Counted from the stretch's first letter, positions 24,303 through 32,689 are shown. The stretch: 41,322 nucleotides of DNA from Leptolinea sp. UBA5203 (GCA_002412765.1 DHVR01000043.1:51950-93271), one strand, 5' to 3'. Numbers and translations: made by a program. The notes: a model not told the origin generated them from the sequence alone.

Positions 24303-25373
24303 CTATGGACTAGATGTTTGGGAAAGCACGGGTGTAGATGTTGGCCAGATTACTTTCTCGCGAGTATAAGGATTCAGATAAAACCAGTCAATCCCTCTAA
24401 AATAGTTAATGCCAATATCAGTGCCTATTACTACAATAGGCACTAAATAATTTCCTTTTGGTATTTGATCCCGATAAATATCATCTCCCAATGGGCAATA
24501 TATGTTAGGCAAATCCGAATAAATAACTTGTACTACTTGATCCTTTGAATCAATCGAAAAAAGTGATGATGTAATTAATGTTCCTGGTACAGTGTTCTTC
24601 GCAGCATAGAAAAGAATGGATTGGTTATCAGTGGTCCAAACCAAACAACCTGCCTCATGGTATTTATCTTCCAATGGAAAATTTAATTCTTTTCCCATAG
24701 CAAGGTCCCTAATTTTAACAATTACAGGAGAATCAAGTGTTTGAAAATAAGCTAGAAATTTTCCATCAGAAGAAAATTCAAATGTATACAGCCCTAAATT
24801 CTGAAAAGATGTAAATTTAATAGGCAAAACTTCAGTAAATTCACCAGTTTGAACGTCAAGTCGATATAGAACCTGAGTCCCATAAGTACTATGTCTATTT
24901 GGACGACTACAGTAACTTGGGTCAGGCGAAAAATAAACGAAACGGCTATCACTTGACCAAAAGTCGGTTGTCCAAAAAAGTGCGCATTCTCCAATATCTT
25001 GAGTCAGTTGGGTAGAAGAAAATATCCATTCGGAATTTCCATCGGCCTTGATAAATCGTAACCCACCAACAAATTTTCCAGCTATCTTCCGCTGAGTATT
25101 GTAGACGGCAACCCATTGTAAATTTGGAGAGAACGAAACAATTGCATCAACATGAAATCCTAAGCTATTGGCAATCGCGCACTTCTTTTCACTTTTCCAA
25201 CAGGAACCATCAATTGTTGGTGACGGGTTGGCTGTACTTGTCGTTGTTGGAAATTGAGTGACAACTGGGGGCTTTGTTTCTCCACTCGGAATTGTGAAAT
25301 ACAAATTGGCACAACTGACCAATCCCATTATCAGTAGACCACCCAAAAGAATTCTTTTTATATTTAATTTCAT
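24303..25373 (-). CDS. lipoprotein with beta-propeller (WD40/TolB-like) repeats
   Basis: 356 residues from the ATG at 25373; an ATG nine codons earlier would extend the signal peptide unnaturally. Lipobox GLVSC, a Thr/Pro-rich linker, then at least four propeller-type strands of the FSxDGxxLAY kind: FSPNLQWVAVYN, WSSDSRFVYFSPD, FSSDGKFLAYF and WTTDNQSILFYA. The C-terminus is again Thr/Ser/Pro-rich. It is a membrane-anchored extracytoplasmic binding protein of unknown ligand. The gene is visibly more AT-rich than pdxT or tag and lies between REP palindromes (24286 and 25414), which suggests acquisition or expansion with the repeats. Confidence 0.75.
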   Translation of the reverse strand: MKLNIKRILLGGLLIMGLVSCANLYFTIPSGETKPPVVTQFPTTTSTANPSPTIDGSCWKSEKKCAIANSLGFHVDAIVSFSPNLQWVAVYNTQRKIAGKFVGGLRFIKADGNSEWIFSSTQLTQDIGECALFWTTDFWSSDSRFVYFSPDPSYCSRPNRHSTYGTQVLYRLDVQTGEFTEVLPIKFTSFQNLGLYTFEFSSDGKFLAYFQTLDSPVIVKIRDLAMGKELNFPLEDKYHEAGCLVWTTDNQSILFYAAKNTVPGTLITSSLFSIDSKDQVVQVIYSDLPNIYCPLGDDIYRDQIPKGNYLVPIVVIGTDIGINYFRGIDWFYLNPYTREKVIWPTSTPVLSQTSSP

Positions 25374-25413
25374 AATTTCTTTAACATAAGACTCCGTCAT
25401 TTTTTAGTCCCGG

Positions 25414-25445
25414 GTAGGGTGGGATCAAAAGCGATCCCACCCTAC
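25414..25445. repeat. REP palindrome B (single)
   Basis: Perfect 13-bp inverted repeat GTAGGGTGGGATC, loop AAAAGC, GATCCCACCCTAC, followed by GAGTTAC as after palindrome A-right. It lies between the two lipoprotein genes. Confidence 0.9.
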
Positions 25446-25491
25446 GAGTTACTTACTACACCATTCCTCATATGTTTCGCAAAATGAATAA

Positions 25492-26499
25492 TTACTCATA
25501 GGGCCATGCATTCGCTTGGACAGCAATACAATCCTCTCCGTCTAATGCAGAAAACAATTTTCCAAACTCATCAACTGACATAAAATTACTAATTGGAAGA
25601 TATACTTCCCTAAATTTAGACTTACTTATTTTATTCCAATATGTTGATGACAAATCTGAAATCACATTCTCAATATTTTTTTTATTGTCGACATTCCAAG
25701 AAATTAGGGTTAAATTATTAATTTCACTAAAACATCCTACATGATTTCCATTCTCGGTTTTTTTGGGAAGATAATAACTAATCACGAAATTATCCTTTGA
25801 ATAATCTAATAAAACATCAAAAGGAACCCATGAATCAGTATTATCCCTACCTGCATTAGGAAATACCCCAATATAAACATTTGATGGGTAACCATATTTA
25901 TCCACAATCGATTGTATTAAATAATATGAAAAATATTCAGTAAATGTTTGTTCAATTGCATCAACATAGAAGTAAAAATAATTGGTGGAATTGTTTATAG
26001 TATTACTAAATTGCAAATCATAAAAATTGTGACTCGAGTTCATACCAATATAAATAGTTTCATCTGAATCCTCTGGAATATACAATGAATTATATTCATC
26101 GATTTGGTTTATCTGCTCAAGATTTTTCATAAAGCTTTTTATATTTTGGAATTCATCCTCATCAGGATTAAACCCTAAAAAACAAGGCAAGTCACAACTT
26201 CCATTATCATTTAATCGATCTTGTAGTAGAAATTCAATTTCTCCTAAGTCGGTAATCGGCGTTATCTGATTTGACACTGTAATATCGCTAGTTGGTGTTT
26301 TTTTATTTTCATTTTTTATTTCTAAGGGTTTTCTAATTGTTGGGGTAATTTCAATAGGGATAACGGTTTCACTGTGCGCAGGAAATTTTGTTTGCTCAAT
26401 ATGCTCAGTTCCTTGTGGTGCAAAAACCCCTTCTCTAAATAAAAATGTACAAGATGAAAGTACTAAACAACAAATAATTTGAACTAGTTTTATTTTCAT
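25492..26499 (-). CDS. AT-rich lipoprotein of unknown function
   Basis: 335 residues from the ATG at 26499, preferred over 26511 because GAGGGG lies just upstream of it. Signal peptide with lipobox LVLSSC, then a spacer rich in Thr, Ile and Pro. The mature part opens with CDLPCFLGFNP, a two-Cys motif, and later has KYGYPSNVYIGVFP and two more Cys (GNHVGCFSE, GEDCIAV). The C-x3-C-x-G-x-x-P plus YGxPxxV pattern resembles a lipoprotein family common in Anaerolineae, known to me only as hypothetical. The gene is strongly AT-rich and Asn/Tyr/Ser-rich, unlike its housekeeping neighbours, and is flanked by REP palindromes B and C. Confidence 0.7.
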   Translation of the reverse strand: MKIKLVQIICCLVLSSCTFLFREGVFAPQGTEHIEQTKFPAHSETVIPIEITPTIRKPLEIKNENKKTPTSDITVSNQITPITDLGEIEFLLQDRLNDNGSCDLPCFLGFNPDEDEFQNIKSFMKNLEQINQIDEYNSLYIPEDSDETIYIGMNSSHNFYDLQFSNTINNSTNYFYFYVDAIEQTFTEYFSYYLIQSIVDKYGYPSNVYIGVFPNAGRDNTDSWVPFDVLLDYSKDNFVISYYLPKKTENGNHVGCFSEINNLTLISWNVDNKKNIENVISDLSSTYWNKISKSKFREVYLPISNFMSVDEFGKLFSALDGEDCIAVQANAWPYE

Positions 26500-26521
26500 A
26501 AAGCCCCTCATTCAGTCTTAG

Positions 26522-26625
26522 GTAGGGTGGGATCGCTTTTGATCCCACCATTTATGACAATTATTGTTTTCAATTTATATAAATAATATGGAAGGTCCAC
26601 AAATGTTTCAGGCAAGCGCTCCAAC
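26522..26625. repeat. REP palindrome C with half of the conserved spacer
   Basis: 26522-26549: GTAGGGTGGGATC, loop GCTTTT, GATCCCACC, same orientation as D-left. The following 75 bases resemble the first part of the A and D spacers (ATTT-TGACAAT, then an AT-rich block, then CAGGCAAG). They then diverge before the RAYT stop codon. The right-hand palindrome is absent. Confidence 0.8.
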
Positions 26626-26641
26626 CCCACGTGTTCCTTCA

Positions 26642-27190
26642 TCATTCGCCAATTATCAAATCACCTGGCAATTCTTCGGTCGACCCCCAATCTGGCTGAT
26701 AATATCCTTCCCGTACATACCGGTGAAACGTGGACCAGGGCCAATCCTTAACAGATTTTACCAACCCATGTTTCACCGGATTGTAGTGAATGTAATCCAC
26801 ATGCCGGTTGAAATCCAACTCATCCCGGATGGTATGTTCCCAGAAACGTCTTTGCCATATCGCAGCTTCTCCCTGTTTGATATGAGAAGGGTTCCGTTTT
26901 TCTCCCGGCCCAATGTCCAGCAAATATGCTTTTGTAAACAACCGTTTAATTTCTTTCCATCTAACCGAGAAATCGCTATCATTTTCAGGGAGTTGCCAAA
27001 TACAATGCAAATGATCCGGCAACAAACAAATGGCCTGAGTAGTAAAGGGGAATCGCTCCTTCGTATCCTTCCAAACAGTCCGAAGGATATTTCGTTCTAT
27101 TTCCCCAGTCAATATTCGTTTACGATGATAGGTGATGACTGTGAAGAAGAATGTTCCACCCTCTAATTTTGCTCTGCGATATTCTGGCAT
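26642..27190 (-). CDS. REP-associated tyrosine transposase (RAYT, Y1/IS200-like HUH family)
   Basis: 182 residues, full length for the family. The HUH motif is LLPDHLHCIW (His60, His62). The C-terminal YIHYNPVKHGLV carries the conserved Tyr (Tyr133; Tyr136 is a second candidate), and the end has DWPWSTFHRYVREG as in other RAYTs. The N-terminal EYRRAKLEGGTFFFTVITYHR is also typical. Such enzymes nick and join single-stranded REP DNA through a 5'-phosphotyrosine link. All catalytic residues are intact, so it may be active. The start ATG has only a weak ribosome site. Confidence 0.92.
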   Translation of the reverse strand: MPEYRRAKLEGGTFFFTVITYHRKRILTGEIERNILRTVWKDTKERFPFTTQAICLLPDHLHCIWQLPENDSDFSVRWKEIKRLFTKAYLLDIGPGEKRNPSHIKQGEAAIWQRRFWEHTIRDELDFNRHVDYIHYNPVKHGLVKSVKDWPWSTFHRYVREGYYQPDWGSTEELPGDLIIGE

Positions 27191-27214
27191 ACTTTAATTA
27201 TATTCAAATTTTAT

Positions 27215-27377
27215 GTAGGGTGGGATCGCTTTTGATCCCACCATTTTTGACAATCATAATTTCTATTTAAAAATATTATAGAAAGTCTGCAAAAATTACA
27301 GGCAAGTAATTACATCCCACCTACACAAAATGTACCTTATCATATATAAGGTGGGATCAAAAGCGATCCCACCCTAC
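27215..27377. repeat. paired REP unit D (inverted palindromes around a conserved spacer)
   Basis: Left palindrome 27215-27242 (GTAGGGTGGGATC, GCTTTT, GATCCCACC) and right palindrome 27350-27377 (GGTGGGATC, AAAAGC, GATCCCACCCTAC) are exact reverse complements. The roughly 107-base spacer has the same order of motifs as unit A: TTTTGACAAT-like, TACAGGCAAG, ACACAAA, then a stretch with CCTTAT/ATAAGG. Confidence 0.9.
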
Positions 27378-27454
27378 GGGTAACTGACTGGACGCTTCGC
27401 CCCTACGTCAAATGGGTTGGTCGCTAAAGATGAAATTTTTCCTTTACATGGGCC

Positions 27455-28018
27455 TTAGCCCCTGACCTCGTCATACCGAAAGCAGGAAACCAAATGATCA
27501 TTCGCCAGGCCAACGGCCTGCATGTAGGCATACAGGATGGTTGACCCCACAAACGACATGCCCCTTTTTTTGAGGTCCCTGGATAGCGCATCGCTCTCGG
27601 CCGTTTGAGTTGGAACATCCATCATCGTCTTGCGCTGACCATCCAGCGCCTGCCCCCCAACAGACTGCCAGACGTAGGCATCAAAACTGCCAAATTCTTG
27701 CTGAATCGCCAGGAACACCAGCGCGTTTTTTCTTGCAGAATAAACTTTGAGACGATTACGAATAATGCCCGGATTTTTCAACTGCTCTTCGAGTTCAGCA
27801 TCCGTCATGACTGCAACTTTTTGCGGATCAAACCCTTTAAACGCCTGTGAATACGACTCGCGTTTGCGCAGCACCGTATCCCAGCTCAAGCCGGCCTGCG
27901 CACCTTCCAGGATTAGCATCTCAAAAAGCTTGCGATCCTCATGCACCGGCAGGCCCCATTCCTGATCGTGATAGGTCATTTCCAATGGGTTGGAATCCGC
28001 CCAAGGGCATCGTTCCAT
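27455..28018 (-). CDS. tag: DNA-3-methyladenine glycosylase I
   Basis: 187 residues, the same length as E. coli Tag. The zinc ligands occupy the same positions: Cys4, His17, His175 and Cys179 (MERCPW, YHDQEWG, NDHLVSCFRY). The adenine-recognition segment EGAQAGLSWDTVLRKRE is conserved. It excises 3-methyladenine from alkylated DNA. It directly follows the REP/RAYT island and is transcribed leftward toward it. Confidence 0.96.
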   Translation of the reverse strand: MERCPWADSNPLEMTYHDQEWGLPVHEDRKLFEMLILEGAQAGLSWDTVLRKRESYSQAFKGFDPQKVAVMTDAELEEQLKNPGIIRNRLKVYSARKNALVFLAIQQEFGSFDAYVWQSVGGQALDGQRKTMMDVPTQTAESDALSRDLKKRGMSFVGSTILYAYMQAVGLANDHLVSCFRYDEVRG

Positions 28019-28117
28019 AGCATTTATTCCTTTTTCGTTGGGTATATGACCCGATAGAATCTACGAAGTCCAACTAAAATAACAAGCAAAGCTGACCTAA
28101 AGAACGCTTAAATATCC

Positions 28118-28618
28118 TCATTTCCTACCATACCAGCGATGAACCGAAGCCTTGTATTGATCATAGTCATCACCAAATTTTGCGGACAGATAGTGCTCCT
28201 CAGGAAGGATGAGAACAAAATGACAAATTAATATCGAAAGTAAAAGCATAATAAGTGCCCAGATCAAATTGAATACCAGCACCAGACCCAGCAATACGAG
28301 GATACCCCCCAAATAGAGTGGATTTCTGGATACCGCGAACACCCCGGTTTTAACGATCTTGCTGGTAGCCTGTCCGGGATCCGTGGGTTGATGAAATGCC
28401 GCAAACTCACGCCGAGCCAGAGCGGTTAACCGAAGGCCCAGGACAATCAAAACAATTCCGAGGGGAAGGAAACCCGGTATGTTAATTCCTTGCAGCGTGG
28501 AGAAAGGCATTAAGAAGTGAAGGACGATACCAAAGAGGAAGGGGATTCCAAAAACGACTTCCCAAATCGCCCAGTTGCTTTTATGTGCAGAATCAACACT
28601 CATAATAATCTTTTCCAT
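28118..28618 (-). CDS. isoprenylcysteine carboxyl methyltransferase-family membrane protein
   Basis: 166 residues with about four TM segments. The SAM-binding C-terminal pattern is TGVFAVSRNPLYLGG, then EEHYLSAKFGDDYDQYKASVHRW, typical of bacterial ICMT-like proteins, whose substrates are mostly unknown. Start uncertain between 28618 and an ATG five codons later; neither has a convincing ribosome site. It is the second protein of this superfamily in the window (compare 11840-12451) but of a different branch. Confidence 0.82.
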   Translation of the reverse strand: MEKIIMSVDSAHKSNWAIWEVVFGIPFLFGIVLHFLMPFSTLQGINIPGFLPLGIVLIVLGLRLTALARREFAAFHQPTDPGQATSKIVKTGVFAVSRNPLYLGGILVLLGLVLVFNLIWALIMLLLSILICHFVLILPEEHYLSAKFGDDYDQYKASVHRWYGRK

Positions 28619-28786
28619 CCTGTTGCGAATGATCTGATCTCATGTATTAGTTTGGTCGGCTGCATTGCCGATACCCTATTTTATCGTTAATGAAATCTAA
28701 TCAAGTACAGAAAAGCAAGAGCAAACGTAATAAGGCAGGAATGCAAAAAATGTTAGGTCGACGTCCTGTTGAGGCTTGATAGCTGA

Positions 28787-29248
28787 TCATTTTAGCAATA
28801 AGAGTCCATTCTTCATGATAAGACAGGTAATAAAGCGTAACCACTCTGTTGAACTGAGTTGACATGTCCCTTTTTGTTGTGATTTAGTACCCGACCTTAT
28901 TTTCCACCAACCAATGATTAGCGGGACGATGAAGGTTAATGTGTAATACACATAGACATCTGGCTTGTAATACCCGTCTGATGGATTAAACGCTTTTACG
29001 ATGAAAATATAATCAAAAACAATAGCAATGCTTGTCCAAACAAATGCTAATAAACCATATGACTTAAAGTTGTCATATTTCACTTTTTTCAACAAGACCC
29101 AAAGAGTGATTGATAATCCAACCGGCATAATCACCCAACCAATCAGCGCTGGGGAAAGAATAAAGATCAGGATAATTCCAAGGATATAACCGATAAACCA
29201 AAGAATCAATCCCCAACCCAGTGCGTCTTTAACAAATTGTCTGCTCAT
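28787..29248 (-). CDS. four-TM membrane protein, unknown
   Basis: 153 residues. Four hydrophobic helices: LGWGLILWFIGYILGIILIFIL, ALIGWVIMPVGLSITLWVLL, SYGLLAFVWTSIAIVFDYIFIV and YYTLTFIVPLIIGWW, then about 30 polar to mixed residues. AAGGAG precedes the ATG. The short loops and the FNPSDGYYKPDVYVYY segment are seen in uncharacterised bacterial membrane proteins; I cannot assign a function. The tail after GWWKIRSG looks unlike the rest and may be a read-on after a lost stop. Confidence 0.65.
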   Translation of the reverse strand: MSRQFVKDALGWGLILWFIGYILGIILIFILSPALIGWVIMPVGLSITLWVLLKKVKYDNFKSYGLLAFVWTSIAIVFDYIFIVKAFNPSDGYYKPDVYVYYTLTFIVPLIIGWWKIRSGTKSQQKGTCQLSSTEWLRFITCLIMKNGLLLLK

Positions 29249-29417
29249 TTTTTTTACTCCTTTTCGTTGGTTCGTATTTCTGTCATTCTATCTATTATTC
29301 ATGTCAAATCCTGACATAATTGAGAATTCACCAACGGTGCTCGTAACGTGCGGATGTGTCAAACGACAAATTGCCCTATCAAGGGTTTAATCCATTCACC
29401 TAAATAAACTCTGCCTC

Positions 29418-29447
29418 AAGAGGCAAGTAAACAATTCCACCCTTTGC
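29418..29447. repeat. possible remnant of the REP spacer
   Basis: The bases reading AGAGGCAAGTAAACAATTCC and on to CACCCTTTGCA resemble the ACAGGTAAGCAATTCCATCC part of the unit A spacer. No palindromes flank it. Confidence 0.25.
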
Positions 29448-29455
29448 AAAGCAAC

Positions 29456-29483
29456 AAAAAACCGCCCCTTACAGGACGGTTTC
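29456..29483 (-). terminator. terminator after the LysM/SdrD-like gene
   Basis: On the minus strand AAACCGTCC, a short loop, GGGGCGGTTTTTT: a 9-bp stem with one wobble pair followed by a T-run. It closes the nadK-recN-LysM group. Confidence 0.85.
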
Positions 29484-29506
29484 AATTTCAAAATAAAACG
29501 CAGAAC

Positions 29507-30298
29507 TTATCTTTTCAATAACCAGAAATAGAATCCCAGGCCAATCCCGATCAGGACCAGCAAAATACCTACCACGCCCAGAACAATATTGCCCGTATTA
29601 CTAGGAGTTTCTTCGCCGCCCGGTACTTCCACAGGCGCTTCACTGCTTTTCTGAGCGCCGAAATTGATCAAAGACGTCTGCCCGCCTTTTAGCACCAGGG
29701 CATAATTCATATTGGATGTAGGATTGTACCCCTGGGGCGGGGCCACCGAGACGTTGTACTCGCCTTCCGGCAGTTCTTCAAAACAAATGGAGGGCGCATC
29801 CCAGACCGTGTTTTTGTTTTCGGAAATTTTATTGGCCTTATCGGTGACGCTGATCGCGCCGTCCGCGATGGGATACTCCTGGTTACCCGGGGTGCCATCG
29901 CCGTTGATGTCGTCAAACAAGAACACGCAAATGGTGCCAGCGCCAACAGCCACCGTGGGGGTGGGTCCGCTGACTTCCGCGGTTTGGGTAATGGCTGGCA
30001 TGGCAGTGGCCGTGGCTGCAAACCCTACAATTAATTCCTGGTTGGGCTGCAAAGAACAGGCTTCATCCAGCCCATTCAAGCGGCGCAGCTCATTGATATC
30101 TACCTGTAATTTTAAAGAAATACCCAGGCAGTTCTCTCCTTCCTGAACCAAGTAGCGAATTTCTCCGGAAGGATTGGGGGTAGGCGTTACAAAGACGGTT
30201 TGCGGCTGGGTTCCTTCCGCTAAAACCTGACCTGCCATGAAGACTAACAGCAGGAGAATGAACCCCGTCCCGATACTAATTTTTCTTTTCATAGCCAT
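29507..30298 (-). CDS. LysM and SdrD B-like domain surface protein with C-terminal membrane anchor
   Basis: 263 residues from the ATG at 30298, which has GGTGGAG upstream; an earlier ATG at 30334 lacks one. Signal peptide to about residue 28, then a LysM-like domain (about 46-93: RYLVQEGENCLGISLKLQ, INELRRLNGL, LQPNQELIVG) that should bind peptidoglycan-type glycans. A Thr/Pro linker follows, then an SdrD B-type fold (CVFLFDDINGDGTPGNQE, with Asp/Asn residues like a calcium loop). A C-terminal TM helix with KR end anchors it. It is an exported envelope protein 63 bases downstream of recN. Confidence 0.8.
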   Translation of the reverse strand: MAMKRKISIGTGFILLLLVFMAGQVLAEGTQPQTVFVTPTPNPSGEIRYLVQEGENCLGISLKLQVDINELRRLNGLDEACSLQPNQELIVGFAATATAMPAITQTAEVSGPTPTVAVGAGTICVFLFDDINGDGTPGNQEYPIADGAISVTDKANKISENKNTVWDAPSICFEELPEGEYNVSVAPPQGYNPTSNMNYALVLKGGQTSLINFGAQKSSEAPVEVPGGEETPSNTGNIVLGVVGILLVLIGIGLGFYFWLLKR

Positions 30299-30361
30299 AG
30301 CGGCTCCACCTTTCTGATCCAGTGTGCCTGACAAGCAGGGCGCATCTGCACTAATTTATTC

Positions 30362-32116
30362 TTATTCAACCACTTGATAAGGATTTTGTAAAGCAATCCG
30401 GCGGTTGTAGGCTTCCTGCAGGGCTGCCGCAGCCGCCTGCCGGTTGGCATTATTCAAACTGCCCAACATTTGTGCCATTTCATTCAACTGCTCATCGCCC
30501 TGCATCACTTCCACTGTGGTGAGGGTGCGGCCGTCCTGAAGTTGTTTTTGCACGCGGTAATGTACGTCACTATAAGCCGCCAACTGCGCCAGGTGAGTGA
30601 CACAAAACACCTGGTGGATTCTGCCTAACTGCCAGAGTTTCTCGCCGACCACCATGCCCAGACGGCCGCCAATGCCCTGATCAATTTCATCAAAAATCAA
30701 GGTTGGCACCTGATCCTGACTGGTGAGCACATTTTTCAAAGCCAGCATAATGCGGGCCATTTCACCACCGGAGGCGCTTTTCGCCAGCGGGCTGAATCCT
30801 TCGCCGGGGTTTGGCGCAATCAGGAACTCCACCAGGTCAAACCCGCTGTCATCCGCAGCCACCACCTGACCGTCATCCAAAAGTATGCCTTCCGCTTGTA
30901 GATGATAATCCACGGCGGTGCTGAAGCGGGCCGCCGGCATACTTAAATCTTTCAGTTCTTTTTCCACTGCCTGGCTGAGTAAAACCGCAGCCGCGGCTCG
31001 TTTTTGATGCAGGACTGTGCCGCTCTGAGCCAAATGAGTTTCCAACTGAACCAATTGCTGTTCCAATTCACCAATATGTTCACTGGCATGGGTGATCTTA
31101 TCCAGATCCTCAGCCGCTTTTTCCTGGAAGGCCAGGACGTCCGCCAGAGTCTTTCCGTATTTCCGTTTCAAATCGGAAAGCAAGGCCAGACGATGCTCCA
31201 CCACTTCCAGGCGCTTGGGATTGAATTCAATCTGGTCCTGATATCCGCGCAGCTCATGTGCGATTTCACTCAACAACTCGGCGGCGGCATCCACATGCTG
31301 CACCAGATCGATACTGGAGCTGTCAAAACGCTGCAGGGTGATCAAAGCGGACTGCAATTCGCCGATCATGTCCAGCATGGCCGGCGTGTCCGGTTGATTT
31401 TCATCCAGCAACATCAAGCCCTGCTGAACGGCGGCGCTGATATGCTCGGCATTGGCCAGTCTGTCGCGCTCCTGAATTAATTCTTCTTCTTCCCCAATGC
31501 GTAAACGCGCGTTGGTAATCTCATCAATCTGAAAGGTGAGGAACTCCACCCGGCGCATGGATTCCGATTCCGTCGCCCGCAGGTCGGCCAGTTGTTTGCG
31601 GACTTTGCGCATGCTCTGATAGATCACCTGGTAGGAAGCCAGGTCGCTTTCTGTGGTCGCGTAGCGGTCCAGCAGGGAAAGGTGCTGCCTAACATTAAAC
31701 AAGGAAAGGTGTTCGGATTGTCCATGAATATCAATCAATAAGGCGCCAATTTCTTTCAAGAGCGCCAGATTCACCGAACGGCCGTTGACGCGGGCAATGC
31801 TGCGTCCTTCCTTTCTTAATTCACGGCTGAGTTGAATCTCATCCGAATCTTCCAGCAGTTCTTCGCGCTCCAAAATAGCAAACAACGGCTGGCGAATGGG
31901 ATCAGCGATTTTAAAAACCGCCTCCACCAGCGCGCGCTCCGAGCCGGTACGAATCAGGGTCAAATCGGCTCTGCCGCCAACCAGGGCTTCAATCGCATCA
32001 ATGATGATGGATTTACCGGCACCCGTTTCTCCGGTAAAGGTAATCAACCCTTCGCGAAAATGAAGGGAGAGTTCCTGTATAATGGCAAAATTTTCAATGC
32101 GTAGTTCAATCAACAT
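30362..32116 (-). CDS. recN: DNA repair protein RecN
   Basis: 584 residues. SMC-like ATPase: Walker A GETGAGKS (29-36), a long coiled-coil middle (about 155-375), the ABC signature SASGGEMARIMLAL and Walker B with D-loop TLIFDEIDQGIGGR. RecN gathers and aligns broken DNA ends in double-strand break repair. It starts 6 bases after the zinc-ribbon membrane protein gene and belongs to the nadK operon, an arrangement (nadK with recN) seen in many bacteria. Confidence 0.96.
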   Translation of the reverse strand: MLIELRIENFAIIQELSLHFREGLITFTGETGAGKSIIIDAIEALVGGRADLTLIRTGSERALVEAVFKIADPIRQPLFAILEREELLEDSDEIQLSRELRKEGRSIARVNGRSVNLALLKEIGALLIDIHGQSEHLSLFNVRQHLSLLDRYATTESDLASYQVIYQSMRKVRKQLADLRATESESMRRVEFLTFQIDEITNARLRIGEEEELIQERDRLANAEHISAAVQQGLMLLDENQPDTPAMLDMIGELQSALITLQRFDSSSIDLVQHVDAAAELLSEIAHELRGYQDQIEFNPKRLEVVEHRLALLSDLKRKYGKTLADVLAFQEKAAEDLDKITHASEHIGELEQQLVQLETHLAQSGTVLHQKRAAAAVLLSQAVEKELKDLSMPAARFSTAVDYHLQAEGILLDDGQVVAADDSGFDLVEFLIAPNPGEGFSPLAKSASGGEMARIMLALKNVLTSQDQVPTLIFDEIDQGIGGRLGMVVGEKLWQLGRIHQVFCVTHLAQLAAYSDVHYRVQKQLQDGRTLTTVEVMQGDEQLNEMAQMLGSLNNANRQAAAAALQEAYNRRIALQNPYQVVE

Positions 32117-32122
32117 AGACGT

Positions 32123-32689
32123 TTATTTTAATCGAATTCCCTTCATCCGATAATAAATCGAAGGCACAACCGTAAACAGGTAAATTCCTGCGTACAGCAG
32201 CGGGGTTAAGGCATACATTAAATAGTCCAATCCAGACCCCTGGGTACCGTTGGCTCGCATGGCCAGGATCACGGTAATCAATGGGGTAAGGATATAAGGC
32301 AGCACGGCCAATCCCCCGGCAATGGCGGTGGCACGAAACAGCCATTCCGAACGCCGGCGGCGCACTAAGAAGCGAACAGATTCCGCAATACCAATCCCAA
32401 TGGTCGGACCAATGAGAAATGGGATGATCAAACAAAGCTGCCCGAGTGCCATCATCACCGCACAACCTATTGCGGAAAGCAGTCCGGCGGTGATAATGGC
32501 AATGGGATAATCCTGCCATTTGACCGTCACAAATACCTTTTGCTGGATCTTGACACACTGTTTACAGCGGTATCCGGTGGGGGTTTTCACCGCGCATTGT
32601 ACGCAGATGGGCTGTTCGCAGCGATTACAGCGCAACACAGTCTCCCGGTTGGGATGGTTGTAGCAAGTCAAGGGAGCCGGATCGCTCAT
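32123..32689 (-). CDS. zinc-finger (B-box-like) membrane protein
   Basis: 188 residues. The N-terminus is a compact metal site: Cys9, His12, Cys21, Cys24, Cys29, Cys32, Cys42 and Cys45, as in B-box-type zinc-finger proteins (CYNHPNRETVLRC, CEQPICVQC, GYRCKQC). Four TM helices follow. It is probably a membrane protein with a cytoplasmic zinc module; role unknown. Its ATG overlaps the nadK stop (ATGA), and recN starts 6 bases after its end, so all three are translationally linked. Confidence 0.8.
   Translation of the reverse strand: MSDPAPLTCYNHPNRETVLRCNRCEQPICVQCAVKTPTGYRCKQCVKIQQKVFVTVKWQDYPIAIITAGLLSAIGCAVMMALGQLCLIIPFLIGPTIGIGIAESVRFLVRRRRSEWLFRATAIAGGLAVLPYILTPLITVILAMRANGTQGSGLDYLMYALTPLLYAGIYLFTVVPSIYYRMKGIRLK

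Larger units (their letters stand above)
26522..27377. mobile_element. REP-RAYT module
   Basis: The RAYT gene (26642-27190, minus) is bracketed by directly oriented left-type palindromes at 26522 and 27215, and the right pair is completed at 27350-27377. In known systems RAYTs act on REP/BIME elements flanking their own gene, so this layout is a complete module: enzyme plus substrate DNA. Confidence 0.75.

Noticed and set aside
25414..25445. Palindrome B as a terminator of the downstream or upstream gene
   Set aside because: The stem is strong, but no T-run follows on either strand, and the same sequence recurs as a repeat family.
26564..27166. A 200-residue open frame on the plus strand
   Set aside because: It is the antisense of the RAYT gene, which has clear family motifs on the minus strand.
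24106..27377. CRISPR array from regularly repeated 28-32 base sequences
   Set aside because: Spacing is irregular, copies differ in orientation, genes lie between them and the two long spacers are similar to each other, unlike CRISPR spacers.
31004..31480. A plus-strand open frame rich in Gln and Leu
   Set aside because: Antisense to the recN coiled coil; no ribosome site or family resemblance.
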